The translations under genes and the position numbers were made by a program. The notes beneath the pieces were generated by a model. That model ran no database searches and was not told the origin of the DNA. It saw only the letters and a list, made by a program, of their open reading frames with translations. Positions 1 through 11,319 of a DNA stretch of 36,753 nt are shown here, piece after piece. The DNA lies in assembly GCA_037447655.1 (NCBI GenBank), contig JBBHKE010000536.1:1-36753 (forward strand), in the 5' to 3' direction. Source of the DNA: Zygnema cylindricum (Eukaryota; Streptophyta; Zygnematophyceae; Zygnematales; Zygnemataceae). Numbering within the stretch: the stretch's first letter is position 1; every line of letters begins with the position of its first letter.

Positions 1-164
1 AGGGGAGGAAGAGGGAGGGAGGGAGGGAGGGAGGGAGAGGGGAGGGTGGAGGGTGAGGAAGGGGGAGCAGGAGGGGGAGACGGAGGGAGGGAGGGAGGGA
101 GGGGGAAGAGGGAGGGGGGGAGTGAGGGAGGTAGGGAGGGGAGGGAGGAGGGAGGGAGGGTGTC
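1..164 (+). repeat. Polypurine G-rich simple repeat (GGGA-type)
   Basis: An almost pure purine tract dominated by GGGA and GGA units lies within the Mfd gene intron that precedes the exon at 282. Many runs of three or more G occur at short spacing, so the + (non-template) strand and its transcript could form G-quadruplexes. It carries no coding signal. The window begins inside it, so its full length is unknown. Confidence 0.9.
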
Positions 165-281
165 TAAAAATATTCTTTCAGACCTCTTTATTGAACAAAC
201 TGACCACTGACTGAACCTGATGAACAGATATATATATTATCATCTCAATCTATGTATTTTCTTTGGCGGTGATGACTACAG

Positions 282-3200
282 GCTTTCCGTGATGTTGAGG
301 AGGACATGACGGAACGGGATGTTCCCATGGATCGTCTCATATGTGGAGATGTTGGATTTGGAAAAACGGAAGTTGCTATGAGAGCGATTTTCCAAGCTGT
401 CCTTAATGGTCGCCAAGTGATGGTCCTTGCGCCCACCACTGTTCTCGCGAAGCAGCATTATAATGTGATCTCATCTCGTTTCAAAAAATATTCCCACATT
501 CGAGTCGAGCTTTTGAGCCGTTTTCAGGTGCAGTTTTTTCAGTCCATGCTGTCTCCCCACACTGTCCTCTCCTCTCTTTGCTCCTCTCCCTTTCACTCCT
601 CTCCACTCCTCTCCTCCCCACTCCTCTCCTCCTCTCTCCTCTCCTCCTCTCTCCTCTCCTCCCCTCCCCTCCCTTCCCCTCTCCTCCCTCTCCCCTGCCC
701 TCCCCTCCCCTCCCCGACATGGCTACAAACCTCGCTGCCACAGAGTACATATCCAAATTATAGTCATTTTTGTTACAAGTATTTTGGTAGATTTTATTGG
801 CATGTAGGCATGTTGGCAAAATTTATTGTTGGCAAAATTGATTGGCGATTTTGCATGTTTTGGATTACCGGGTCAATCGTAGTATTTCTTTTCAGTGATT
901 CATGTTGTGTCTTAAACCTATCACTTGAATTATTCAATGGAGATAGTCCAAAATAATGCTGGCTCACACTCTTGGCGGTACAGTAAATTATCAGTTTAAC
1001 AAGATGTGGTTATTCTTCTCAACCACCAGTTGTTGAGTTTGGTTTTTTCATTTTTTTGCCATTTGTAGTCATGTCTCACAAGGGATTTACATCAAAAAGG
1101 TTGTAGTGAAACCAAGTATCTGTAACTGAACATCTGTGACATTTGTTATATTTGAACTCAATGTCTGTACCGTCTGCTACATCTGTAACTCGACATCTGT
1201 AGCATCTGTTGCATCTGTAACTCAACCTCTGTTAGCATTTGTTGCATCTGTAACTCAACCTCTGTAACATCTGTTAAATCTGTAACTCAACATCTGTAAC
1301 ATGTGTTACAACCGTAAGTCAACATCTGTATCATCTCGTACATCTTAACTGAACTGTAACATCCTTTACATCTGTAACACAACATCTGTAGCATCTGTTA
1401 CACCTGTAACTCAGCCTCTGTAACACCTGTTCTCATCTCAGTCACATCTGTAACTCGAACGTTCATTCTGAATGGGAACAACATGCTTACAATTTGAAAT
1501 TGGGGAGTATCTAAATCTTGCAGAAGGAGTCCGAGAGGAGGGAAATTGGGGAGGGAATTAGGGAAGGTAGTCTTGATATAGTGGTCGGAACACATGCTCT
1601 GTTGGGAAGTCGCATTCAGTACCACAACCTCGGGCTACTCATTGTAGACGAAGAACAGGTACTCTTGTAATACCACATAATATTTTAAGCTATGAAACTA
1701 AGTTGATCTACTTGTATTTCAGTTGAGATGCTTCCAAAAAATCCCAATTAGGTGAAGAACAAGTACTCTTGTCATCCTACTTATGTTTGAAACTAAGTCG
1801 ATCGACTTGTATTTAATTGGCTTTTTGCTCTTTCTCTTGTTTTTTTTAGAACCTGAATGCCTCTTTTTCCATCTGTTCTGCCCATATTTTTTTCAGATTT
1901 GTAATTGCCCGCATTAAACTCGGTATTATTAACTATCAGGGCATGTTGAAGCTTTTTTTTATTTCATCTAAAATTTCATAAAGAACTTACTCCTGTTTAT
2001 TGAAAACAATGAGTCAATTCGTGGCAGGGCGCATATAGCATGGAACTTGTTAACTTGTGAGGAAGGCAATGAAAACACCAGAATTTGAGTTCATGGAGAG
2101 CAATGGTCTAGAGCTTGTATATTCCTTTGGCAAGTTTAGTTCTGGTGGTTACACCAAAAGATCTTTAAAGTACACCTTTCATCACTATTAGAGTTAGTGA
2201 ATTATTAGCGAAATATTTTATCAGGATTGACTATGCTTATTTTATTTTGCCACATGGCTCGTTATGGGCCATTTTAATAAATAGTGTTATTAACACTAAT
2301 TTATTGAAATATGGGCAGTAGTTCAATTGCCAGTCCTATATTGGGCCGTTGTTTAGAAGGTCATGGATATATGGAGCATTGCACAGAATGCCATAAATCA
2401 CAGTTAGAACATTCTCTCTTGCCTTAAAAGGAGTTATTTATTTTGCGGTTTTGGGATTAGGCAATTCTTGGATATACTGAGAAGACAGATTGTCACTCCA
2501 TTTTCTTTGTTATATGCCTGAATGTGATCCTATGACATTTGTTGTTGACAAGTCTCATCACAATTTCACAAAAAGTTTTTTTTTTGTGGAACAGAGATTT
2601 GGGGTCCGCCAAAAGGAGCAAATCACTGCCCTAAAATCCACTGTGGATGTACTAACTCTATCTGCAACACCTATTCCTCGTACTCTCTACATGGCCCTAA
2701 ATGGTTTTAGAGATGCCAGGTGAACACTTTTACTCACAAACTAATGTCCTGATTTGCTGTAAGGAATGGCTTGGTGATCTCTGTTTTCTTTAATCTTCAG
2801 TTTTGCTTCTATGTAAATGATTTGATATTTCTTGTGCTCTCTACTTGGCCCTTGATGGTTTTAGAAATGCCTGCGCACAAACTAAAGAGTCCTGATTGGC
2901 TGGAAGGAACGCCTTGGTGAACTCTATTTTTTTCAAACTTTTGTTTTTGCTTTTATGTAAATGATTCAAGAATCTCCGTCCCACCCTAAGGAACGGTTAG
3001 GTGAACTCTGTTTTTTTCCAAAAGTCAGGTTTTGCTTCTATGTAAATGATTCTAGAATCTTTGTCCCATCCTTTACATTTTCCTTTTCGGTTTTTGCTTC
3101 TTTGTAAATGATTTGAGAACAACAGATAACTGCAATAGTCAAAGAAAATTATCCCTGTATGTTTTGTAGGGTTTTAAGCATTGTGAAGCTGACTGAAGCC

Positions 3201-6200
3201 TCTCTGTTGTTTTTCTTGGCAGTCTTATTTTGACCCCTCCTCCAGAAAGAAGACCGATTGTGACCCATGTTTGTGAACAAGATCAAAAAACTGTGGAAAC
3301 AGCCATTCATGATGAGTTATCACGTGGTGGTCAAGTATTTTATGTGGTTCCCAGAGTTCAAGGTAAGAAAACTTAACCGGAAAGATTGACATATCACCAA
3401 ATGATGAATGGCTATTAGCGTTAATAACAACTTATCAGTTCTTATCGGTTCTTATCAGTTCTTATCAGTTCTTTTTGGCCCGTAAACTTAAAAGTACACA
3501 GTGTTTCGCTATTAGCGTTACTGTTATTTTCGCCATTTACACCAATTTTTCTCTGTTTCCATGTCGAATTAATGTTTGGACAAGTGTGCACGGAGAAAAG
3601 TTGAATTAAGTGGCAAAAAAACCATTAACGCTATTAACTACACGCAGTGTTATTAATGTTATTATGTTTTTCTTAACGCAAATTTGGTTATTGGTTAACA
3701 ATTATCCACGTCGCTGTGAGAAATGATAATTAATATCACTAAAATAAACACCATGCTATATTTTTCTTAGCAATTCACCATATAGTAGCGTAATACCCAA
3801 ACTGGTGCTCACAGTTCAACATTTTTTTCTTGTCTCAATAGAGCTTGCCATGTCATATTTTCTTACTGTTTGCACTAGGTTCAAAACAATTTTCAGAACG
3901 GTTAAAAACAAAACAATCATTTGAGTTTACTGACTTTAACTAAAAATTTATGAAGTTTCACTTTTCAACAATCATACGTTCATTCATCAGAATTGTTCAA
4001 ATAGCAATAAGAAAAACAACACTCATGATCTACACAGTTCGTTATGTGGTTTAAAATAGAAATACTATTTAAATGGTACCGCAAAAGTCATGGAAACGAT
4101 TACAGAAAATGGTAACTGTAGCCGTGAATTATTGGCAAAATAATAGTTTGATGATGCGATTTGGGGCATGTTGTGCAAGATCTGACTCAAATTTTAGTCT
4201 GAATCAAATGATGGATAAAACACAGTTATGGATATCAATCGACATGGATTACCTTTATGGTTATTGAAGAACTCCCGGAGAAGCATTTACAATCGATAAT
4301 GTTATTTCCAGCAATGTTTTTCTTATGTGACTTTTGCATGGGTTCGGCTTCATTAAGCAAACTTTTGGGTCATTGAATGACCAAGCTGCAATTGTTACAT
4401 GATTTTTGGTTGTCATATTTTGTTCTCAGGGCTTTAAATAACTGAATAATTGAAAATCGTTTATGCAATGACCCAAAAGGTGGGTCGATTGAGCCTGGCC
4501 CTATGGGCCAAATTTGTTTGAGAATCCTTTTGAAGGGACTGGATAAAGGGTGTTTGTAATTTTACAGCACCGAAAATGAAGTAAAGAAATAAAGATAATG
4601 ACAAGAAAACTCATCGTCCATTGTAAGAAAGTGTAAAAGCTGGTTATGAATTATAAGGCAGCAAAAAACATTTCACAATGTTTTTTCGATTTGATGTTTG
4701 GAGGATTGCAGGTATTGAAGAAAAATTGGAGCTTTTATTAGACGCATTTCCAGACAAGAGGATGGATTTGGCTCATGGACAGGTGCCATTGTATGCCCCC
4801 GTATACCATTGTTGACGTCAAAGGCCTTTTTTTTTTCTTGGTTCTGCATAAGAACGTGTGTCTTATGGCAATGATTCAGTCAGTGTTTTCTGGTCATGTG
4901 ACAGTCGGTCACAAGAAAGCCATACTCATTGCGCCGTGATTGCTTATCACTTGTGATAGTTTTTCTTAAAAATATTTCCGAAATAGGTCTTGCTATCCAC
5001 TTGTTTTTTAAAACCAACTAATTTCGTATAGACATTCTTTCAAAAGAATGCCTCATGCACTTTATAGTTCTGCTATCTTTATGAAGCGAGTTATTCCTGC
5101 ATTGTTATTTCACTTTAAGGAAAAACTAATACTGATGCAGATTTAAAGTTCACATACTACCTAAGGGTCAGTTGATGTTGGCGAATGCTGCCTATGTGTT
5201 CAACTGTTGTTAATAACACTATTTCTGTGTTTGGAAGGTCAAGGAAACGTAGGACCGAATCAGTATAATTAGCTCTAATAGCAAGGCCCCACGTATTTTG
5301 GAAAAACTGAAGTTCAGCTCAATTGGTACTTCAGAAAGACATAAGTTCAGCTAAAATGAAATCTGTAATCCTGTGTAATTTGAAAAAACTGATTCACATG
5401 TTTGGAAAAACAGAAGTTAAACTCAATTGAACCTCTATTCCTGTGGTTCATGTGTATTTGCTCGCAGCAAAGTCCAGACCAATTGGAGGGTGCCATGGAT
5501 CGATTCTTGGAAGGCTCCACAGACGTGTTGATTTGTACAAGCATCATAGAGAGTGGCATTGATATCAGCAGTTGCAATACAATTCTTATTGAGGATGTCC
5601 ACCTTTTTGGGCTTGCCCAACTTTATCAGGTGAAATTAAAAAAAAAAACATGCATTCCATGAGAGGGTTGTTTTGGGCAAGAATGTGTTTTGGGCATTTT
5701 TTTTGTAAAGTTGAATGGTCAGGAAAATTGGAACTGGTGGGTTTATTGTTTGAGTATCAAGCTCAAGTCTCGTGTTTTGGCATCATTCATTTTGATGCTG
5801 TATGTATGACAAACTTTATATGTTAATCGAGAGAGTTGTGTGTGTCTCACACTTTGTACGTTAAAGTGGGAGGTTTTATAGGCATTGTTTTAATTGTTTT
5901 TTGGGTAGAGTGTGACACAGCCATTTTGAGAGGTTTGATTTAGACGCAGGATAAGCCTGAAAATATAGTTTTGCTAGGTATTTGGCAAGGTCCAGATGCA
6001 TATACCAGAAATTGAAAATGAAATATTTGAAGTGATTTCATCTTCTAACAAGTATAATGTATAGTTTCCTAAAAGACTGTCTCCAAAACTGTGGTTGTGA
6101 GTATTTTTTGCGTTGTTCAAACAAACATCAAATGTCTTTTTTCAAATGCAGTCTTCTGACACAAAATGTATGTGTATTGTGGTTGTGAGTAATATGTGGT

Positions 6201-9200
6201 GTTGCAGTTAAGAGGTCGAGTAGGAAGGTCCAATCAAGAAGCTCACGCTTATATGCTCCATCCTCCAAAACATTTACTCTCTGAAGATGCTAAGGTGACT
6301 CGAGGGAGAGAGAGAGAGAGGGGCATTTTTCAAATGATCCCTCCCTTGTTACGCTGGTTGAATATGATCGTTGTGATAGTAATAATCTCAGTGGTTATTC
6401 AGCTCTTTAAAGTTGATTGAGACTTCACTGATTTTTCTGAAAATCATTATCCAAGCTGTTTTGCTTATTCCTACATTGGCTTGCAAAGAGAAACGTCTGT
6501 GGTTGAAAGAAACAAGCCTTCCCTTCATCGGAAGCTTGCCATTTGCAAAATATATTTAAGTTTGATAATAAATATTTGTTAATGCAGATAAAGTTGTAAT
6601 CTTGTCTTTTGACACGTGTGTCTGTCCAATTTCAAATAAAGTTTGATTTTTGTTTTATTGTTTCTCGACACGGGGCAGTTTTTTTTTATGGTTTTTCCTA
6701 TGGACATCTGATTGTAAATAAATTTGTAATTTCATTTCTTTTTCTCTTGACACGTATCGGTTTCCTATCGGGAGTTTTCTATTTGTGGTTTTTCCATATG
6801 ACTGCAGATAAAGTTGTAATCTCATTTTGATGCCTTGTGACTCGTGGCCGTTTATTATTTGCGTTTTCTTGGTTTTTATTTGTGAATTTTTTTTTTTTGT
6901 GGTTTTTCCATGTGGATAGAGACGTCTCGCTGCTTTGGAAGAATTCGCAGGCCTTGGACAGGGATTCCAATTGGCTGAAAGAGATATGGCCATTAGGGGA
7001 GTGGGAAGTATATTTGGTGAAAAACAAAGTGGAGATACGGCGCAAATTGGACTTAATCTCTACATGCAAATGCTCCATGAAACTCTACTAAAGGTAGGTC
7101 AAAGGAACATTTGAAAGATGGTTCGGAATTTCTTGCAAAGAATGTCTTCAGTGAGTTAAAAAGCAAAACGTGGTTGAGAACTTTTGAACAGGTAGGAACT
7201 TTTTCTAGCGGTGGATGTGCCTTTTGTCTCACAACAGTTTTTGTATTCTGTTGAAGGAAGATTTGAATATGTCCTTTTTCTTTTATTGCGAATAGAAATC
7301 CAGCAGTATTGGGACTCACGTGGGTTTACAAGCAATTATGAAAGAACTTGAGTTTAGAAAGAAAGTTTGTGTCTTCTTGTCTCAGTTTATCAATTTGCAT
7401 TTCTGTTTAGTCTCATCATGAATGCTTCAGTTCTCAAGGTTTCTTTTTCTTTCTCTGTCCCTTTCCTTTCTTTTGCAATTCATTGGTCTTATGTTTTTGC
7501 TTTCCATTTGATTGCCGAAAGAAATTCTAGTGTTTCTAAACAAGTTTTTTTTCCTTTTTTGGACAATGCTAAATTTGTTTATGGGACTGACAGGTGGAGG
7601 AGCAACGTTTGCCACGTGTCGAATTTTCAGAAGTAAAGGTATTTCCATCTCACACAAAAATAAGATGCTTTTTATCAACATTCACAACACACAAAAAAAC
7701 ACACTAAAATGAAAAATGGAATAGTGTGTTGCAACTGAGGTTCAGAGTGTTTTCTACTGCATTAGAGACGGTTACATTTGCATCACACTTTTTCCTGGGA
7801 ATTTGTGGTTCTCTATAACATTTTTTGTTTTTTTACATCGAAGGGTTGTCTGTTTCAAATGCTTTGGTTAGGAAGGGGATTTAGCGACAATAAATTCTTT
7901 ATGGATGGCTATTGGTAAATATACCCAGAGAGAAGTGGCATCATTTTGTGAGAGTTACAAAAATTTGGATTCATTTAACGTTTTTTTACCTTTCAAACTA
8001 TCTTCATTGATTATGGATAATAGCATTCTCCGACTTATGAATCATCTTAGCTTTCAAACTGTTGTTAAACATCAATCATGTTTGAAAAATGTGACTCGTT
8101 GAATAGCTGTTAAGAAACATATAGAGTGAGGTTTATTTTGGGGTTATTAATTCAGATTTGAGTATGGGCGACAAACGGCTTTCAACAGCTTACCAAATTA
8201 CTGCTAAGAAAAAACAATTATGCTATCAAAGCAATTATTATGTTCAGGGGCCAGAAAAAACTGGTTCCGAATCAGAGTTGTTAACTCTAATAACAAGTCA
8301 CGGCGTACTTATGAATTATCTCAATTTTCAAGCCGCTGTTAACAACTTTCATGTTTTACAAATTATTTTTTGAAACCGTATTAAGCAATGTCTTTGGAGG
8401 GAATGCAGTTAGATTTGGAGGTCGATTGTTACATTCCTCGAGAATATGTACCGGTAATTGCTCAAAGAGATGAGCTTTTGGTAGAGGCAGAAACAGCAGC
8501 GGCACAGGGCATGACTCAACTGTTGGGATTTACGGATAAACTGAGAGATACATACGGAGAGGAGCCTCCTTCGGTGGAGGTAAGAAGTAGTTTTTTGTTG
8601 AGACAGATAATGGCAAAAAAAGGTGGGAATAAACTGGGAATAGAATGGGAAGAAAATCGGAATAGTATGGAATAAAATGTGAATGAAATGGGGATAGATT
8701 GGGGATAGGTTGGGAATAGAAATGGAATAATTTGGGAATATAATAGAATGGATAGAATGGGAATAAAATGGGAATTCAAATTAGGAATAGAATAGCGTTA
8801 GGATGGGAATAAAATGGGAATAGTATGGGTTTATTTTGCATTACGTGGAAACGGGAATAAAAGGGTGGTTTTGCATTTAAATAGGAAGGATGATATGAGA
8901 ATAGGACTGAGATTGGAAAAGGAACCGAGAGAGTTAGGCATAGGATCGGATTCTGGCCAAATAAGATTATATCTGGTATCCATAATTTCCTGTTCCATTA
9001 GTGGGGATTAAAAAGGTTATAGGAGGAATGTTGAAGAATAAATTTGAGGGAAATAGGGAGGATGATGATTTGAGACGTTTGATTGTCGATAAACCTTCAA
9101 TGTCCAGCGTAGGATTTGTGTGTTGCATGAGAAAATTATTATGATCAGGTAAGAGAGGAGAGAGAAGCAAGGGAAGTTGCTGGTTTTTACATTTTAATTT

Positions 9201-11319
9201 TAAATAGTTTGGGATTTTTATCCCGTCTTTAATGTTGAATCAGGAAGGGAATTCCAGTCAGGAAGGAATTTGTGGGAGGATCGACGAAGCTTTCTCCAAT
9301 TTTACTAAGATTCAACATACCTACATTATTGTGGTCATATGACATGTGCATCATAGGACATGTACTTGGAGAGCAATAACAAGAGCCCTTTTACTGCCTT
9401 TTCTGTCGTTTCTATCTTTTCTGTCTCTGGTCATTTGTCGTTTTTTGCAGGCTTTCTTGAAGACTCTGTATGTCAGAAGAATAGCAACAGATTTGGGAAT
9501 TCATCGAATATATGTGAGGGACGGTCAACACATTGTTTTGGCGACAACCATGAACAAATCGGTTTATGAAATGTTAAGGGACTCCATGGAAACTGAAATT
9601 TTGGCAAACAGCATAAGCTTCTCTCCAGGTCGAATCGAGGTGAGCCTAAAACAATCCAAAAATAGAGTACCTATGGTCAATTATTTGGAGAAACCCTGTC
9701 TATCATTGGACTGACTGTTCAATAAACGATACAGTGTACATGGTTCGACACTGTCAGATGTGTTTTTGTAGGGTAAATTAGCAAAATTTGTTAGATAGTT
9801 TGGTCCGGGACTTAGATTGGGCAATTGTACTAGCATTCCCACTAGTGTGAGTTCCCAACTAAATAACACAAAGGATATGTACTTATACCGTACGCATTAC
9901 TTGTGGTACAAATTTCAGTCATCATTGATGAAATTCTCATAAGAGTGTCAGCGTCGACTGAGCAATTTTTGAGTTTTGATGGTGATTCCTTCCGTACCAT
10001 CTACTGCAAATTTTTTAGTCGTAAATTTTATTTCAAGTAGCATTCTTGACAGATTTTCCATTTGCTCCGAACATCTACAGTAACAGCTATACCCCTATGA
10101 ACTTAAAAAGATTAGAGTATAATCGAGTTGAAATCTTTTAATATTGTTCTGTGACAAACTTCATCAGTTCGGAAAATTACACGTCAGTTCGCCTTAGGAC
10201 GACAAAATAATCTCCACCAATAGAATTCTTGAAATTCTTACTTTTTTGTAAACAATATTATGGGAATTTGGGTCTCTTCAAAAATCGTCACCAAAAATTC
10301 AATATTCAAGACATATTTCATCTGTACAAATACAATCGGAAACCCCAAAGTTATATATGCGACCACCTCTTTTTCGGTACCCCATATTATACTCGTATCA
10401 TACCGTATAGTACCCATGTAGTATGAAGCCACCACATATAGTGTTTCCAATTGTTTTCAAACATTTGAACTCTTATTCCAAACGCAAGAACGAGATAGTG
10501 AACCGACTTCGAGTTGTAGAGGGGGGCTGGTACAGTAATGGGTCGACAATATTTAAACCTTTGTAAAAAGTGATCGTTGTAAAAATGTAAGGGATCGTTA
10601 GGAAAAAAAAGTTTTTTTTTTCCAGTTTCCTGTTTCAATAGTTCTTAGGTACAAAGCGATGCGTATGTATTTCAGGGTTTAAACTCGTAGAAGCGTGGAT
10701 AATGTGAGGGAGATAAGTTCCCTTAATTATATTATTAGTTATTGTGAAGAATAATGATATTCTTAACTAAAAGGAAATGATGGAAATAGTTCTCTTACTT
10801 CTTATCCTGTGAATCTATATGGGCTGATAGGTCCCTTCTGTTTTAAAAAAATAGGTAATTTCACGGAAAGGTGTCGTATTGTAAGTCGTCCTTTGTCACT
10901 TTATATATAGATAATTATCAGCAATATTGTGTTTTGAGGCAAAGAGGTATCAATTTTATGGAATATGGTGTAATATTGTGACTCTTCCTTTCACTTTATA
11001 TGCAAACAACGATCAACAATATCGCGGTTTAAAGGAAAGAGGTGAAAAAAAATAAAAAAAATCATGAATAGTGATGTTTAGTCGGATTCCCCCTTCCACT
11101 TTATATGTAAATACCGATCAGCTGTATTGTGTTTTGAGGCAAAAAAAGAGGTAAGAAAACTTTAAAAAAAAAGGTTATGATTGGGGATGTTTTTGTGGGT
11201 GGTCCGGTTTGCAGATTTTGGGCCTCATAGAGCTCAGTCCGATTCGTCAACTGGAACGAATATTTCGATGCTTGATTGATATTCGCAAAGTGGTGCCCCT
11301 TTTTATCAAGTATATGTAA
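282..11319 (+). CDS. MFD: Plant Mfd-like DNA translocase (transcription-repair coupling factor family), C-terminal 549 residues, 12 exons, 5' partial
   Basis: Exons: 282-527, 1524-1658, 2595-2719, 3223-3362, 4712-4782, 5468-5629, 6208-6294, 6920-7093, 7594-7638, 8409-8579, 9451-9639, 11215-11319 (stop TAA 11317-11319). They sum to 1650 nt, join in frame, and every intron is GT-AG. In the visible part (residue 1 = first codon at 282): Walker [10 protein letters not shown] at 22-30, motif Ia around [17 protein letters not shown] box 124-127, motif [13 protein letters not shown] 149-158, motif [13 protein letters not shown] 261-272, motif [10 protein letters not shown] 293-300, then the TRG translocation module (RDMAIRG...FGEKQSG, about 343-366) typical of Mfd and RecG. 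The ending at IKYM matches plant Mfd-like proteins. The family is an SF2 ATPase that moves on duplex DNA; bacterial Mfd displaces stalled RNA polymerase and recruits repair proteins. Plant members are usually chloroplast-targeted, but the N-terminus that would show this lies upstream. Exons were set by homology and splice sites; no transcript was seen. Confidence 0.95.
538..717 (+). repeat. Polypyrimidine tract (CTCCT-type) in an Mfd intron
   Basis: Starting about ten bases after the donor at 528, the intron runs into roughly 180 bases of CTCCT/CCCCT simple repeat. The long open frames through it on both strands come only from the low-complexity composition. The rest of this intron (to 1523) holds the minisatellite at about 1118-1460 and otherwise AT-rich sequence. 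Confidence 0.85.
1118..1460 (+). repeat. Degenerate minisatellite, CATCTGTAACTCAAC-type unit
   Basis: A run of imperfect copies of a roughly 30-35 base unit built from CATCTGTAAC, TCAACCTCTG and CATCTGTTG blocks. It fills most of the intron before the exon at 1524. It is purely non-coding; copies are diverged by substitutions and small indels. Confidence 0.85.
1645..1830 (+). repeat. Tandem duplication of an exon end plus donor site (Mfd intron after DEEQ exon)
   Basis: The exon tail and intron start GAAGAACAGGTACTCTTGT (1650-1668) reappears about 104 bases later as GAAGAACAAGTACTCTTGT (1754-1772). The following GAAACTAAGT.GATC.ACTTGTATTT block is shared as well. The copy keeps a GT at the equivalent donor position, but the preceding base changed from G to A. 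Confidence 0.85.
2683..3120 (+). repeat. Tandem array copying the 3' end of an Mfd exon, with a pseudo-exon
   Basis: The exon tail at 2683-2719 and the intron start are duplicated with a 154-base offset. The copy from 2837 still translates as [11 protein letters not shown], against [11 protein letters not shown] in the true exon. The donor AGGTGAAC of the exon has become TGCGCACA in the copy, so that copy cannot be spliced there. Further partial copies are marked by (A/T)TGTAAATGA at 2811, 2955, 3040 and about 3101. Confidence 0.85.
3428..3472 (+). repeat. Short CTTATCAGTT tandem repeat
   Basis: About four consecutive copies of a ten-base unit CTTATCAGTT, one reading CTTATCGGTT, lie in the intron between exons 3223-3362 and 4712-4782. 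They sit just before a diverged palindromic MITE. Confidence 0.85.
3497..3649. mobile_element. Diverged TA-flanked palindromic MITE (family B) inside an Mfd intron
   Basis: Shares with the family B copies near 13.1-18.9 kb the blocks TTCGCTATTAGCGTTA, TTTCGCCA.TTA, GTGTGCACGGAGAAAAG, TTAAGTGGC and ATTAACGCTATTA in the same order. Its left end is TA followed by CACAGTG and its right end is CAGTG followed by TTA. It is shorter than the standard copies and the central stem is eroded, so it looks old. The remainder of the intron to 4711 is AT-rich and shows nothing else I can name. Confidence 0.7.
4783..5467 (+). other. Mfd intron with a duplicated segment upstream of the acceptor
   Basis: Mostly featureless AT-rich intron. 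Near its 3' end a segment beginning TTTGGAAAAACTGAAGTTCA at 5297 recurs at 5401 as TTTGGAAAAACAGAAGTTAA, both followed by CTCAATTG. The offset is about 104 bases, and the later copy ends near the acceptor at 5467. Confidence 0.75.
5630..6207 (+). other. Mfd intron with a duplicated acceptor-proximal segment
   Basis: An AT-rich intron with no mobile element that I can recognise. The block GTGGTTGTGAGTA at 6091 recurs at 6179, an offset of 88 bases. The second copy runs into the functional GTTGCAG acceptor at 6201-6207. Confidence 0.7.
6584..6919 (+). repeat. Tandem array ending at an Mfd splice acceptor
   Basis: Three degenerate units of about 97-114 bases are marked by GGTTTTTCC at 6690, 6787 and 6901, and by TGCAGATAAAGTTGTAAT or relatives at 6583, 6711 and 6803. 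The last unit supplies the functional acceptor (GGATAG, exon from 6920). The unit before it contains ACTGCAG at about 6801-6807, a potential decoy acceptor. A GACACG block recurs between them. Confidence 0.8.
7094..8408 (+). other. Two AT-rich Mfd introns around a 45-base microexon
   Basis: Introns 7094-7593 and 7639-8408 flank the 15-codon exon 7594-7638. The small exon is supported by a good CAG acceptor, a GTATTT donor, phase 0 on both sides and continuity with the next exon. Sequence near 8229-8300 (AGAAAAAACTGGTTCCGAAT) resembles 13386-13410 in the repeat-rich spacer, so an old repeat fragment may lie here; I could not define its ends. Confidence 0.6.
8615..8850 (+). repeat. Minisatellite with GGGAATAGAAT-type unit
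   Basis: Beginning about 35 bases after the donor at 8580, the intron consists of imperfect copies of a roughly ten-base unit (GGGAATA plus GAAT or AAAT). It gives spurious open frames on both strands. The remaining intron to 9450 is unremarkable. Confidence 0.85.
10317..10470. mobile_element. Palindromic MITE, family C, in the last Mfd intron
   Basis: The right arm reads ACCACATATAGTGTTTCCAATTGTTTTCAAACATTTGAAC. Taken in reverse complement, it pairs imperfectly with the left arm around ACAATCGGAAACC and TATATGCGACCACC. The core holds GTACCCCATATTATACTCG. The same arms and core recur at 16631-17282 and 22339-22475. Ends are approximate. Confidence 0.6.
10890..11214 (+). repeat. Three-unit tandem array ending at the final Mfd splice acceptor
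   Basis: Units start at CACTTTATAT or CACTTTATATG at 10897, 10992 and 11097 (offsets 95 and 105). They share CGATCA.C..TATTG.G and, in the outer two, TTTTGAGGCAAA. The last unit runs up to the acceptor at 11211-11214 that precedes the terminal exon. Confidence 0.8.

Noticed and set aside
481-819. 112-codon minus-strand frame rich in Gly, Glu and Arg
   Set aside because: It is the complement of the CTCCT simple repeat plus a real exon end on the other strand.
306-956. 216-codon open frame containing the Walker A motif
   Set aside because: Only the part up to 527 is coding; the rest reads through the donor GTGCAG into a CT-rich simple repeat. The family's next residues are found at 1524.
282-11319. 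Bacterial contamination, because Mfd is a bacterial repair protein
   Set aside because: Twelve exons with GT-AG introns, plant-specific ending and a neighbouring intron-rich plant transporter gene show it is a nuclear streptophyte gene.
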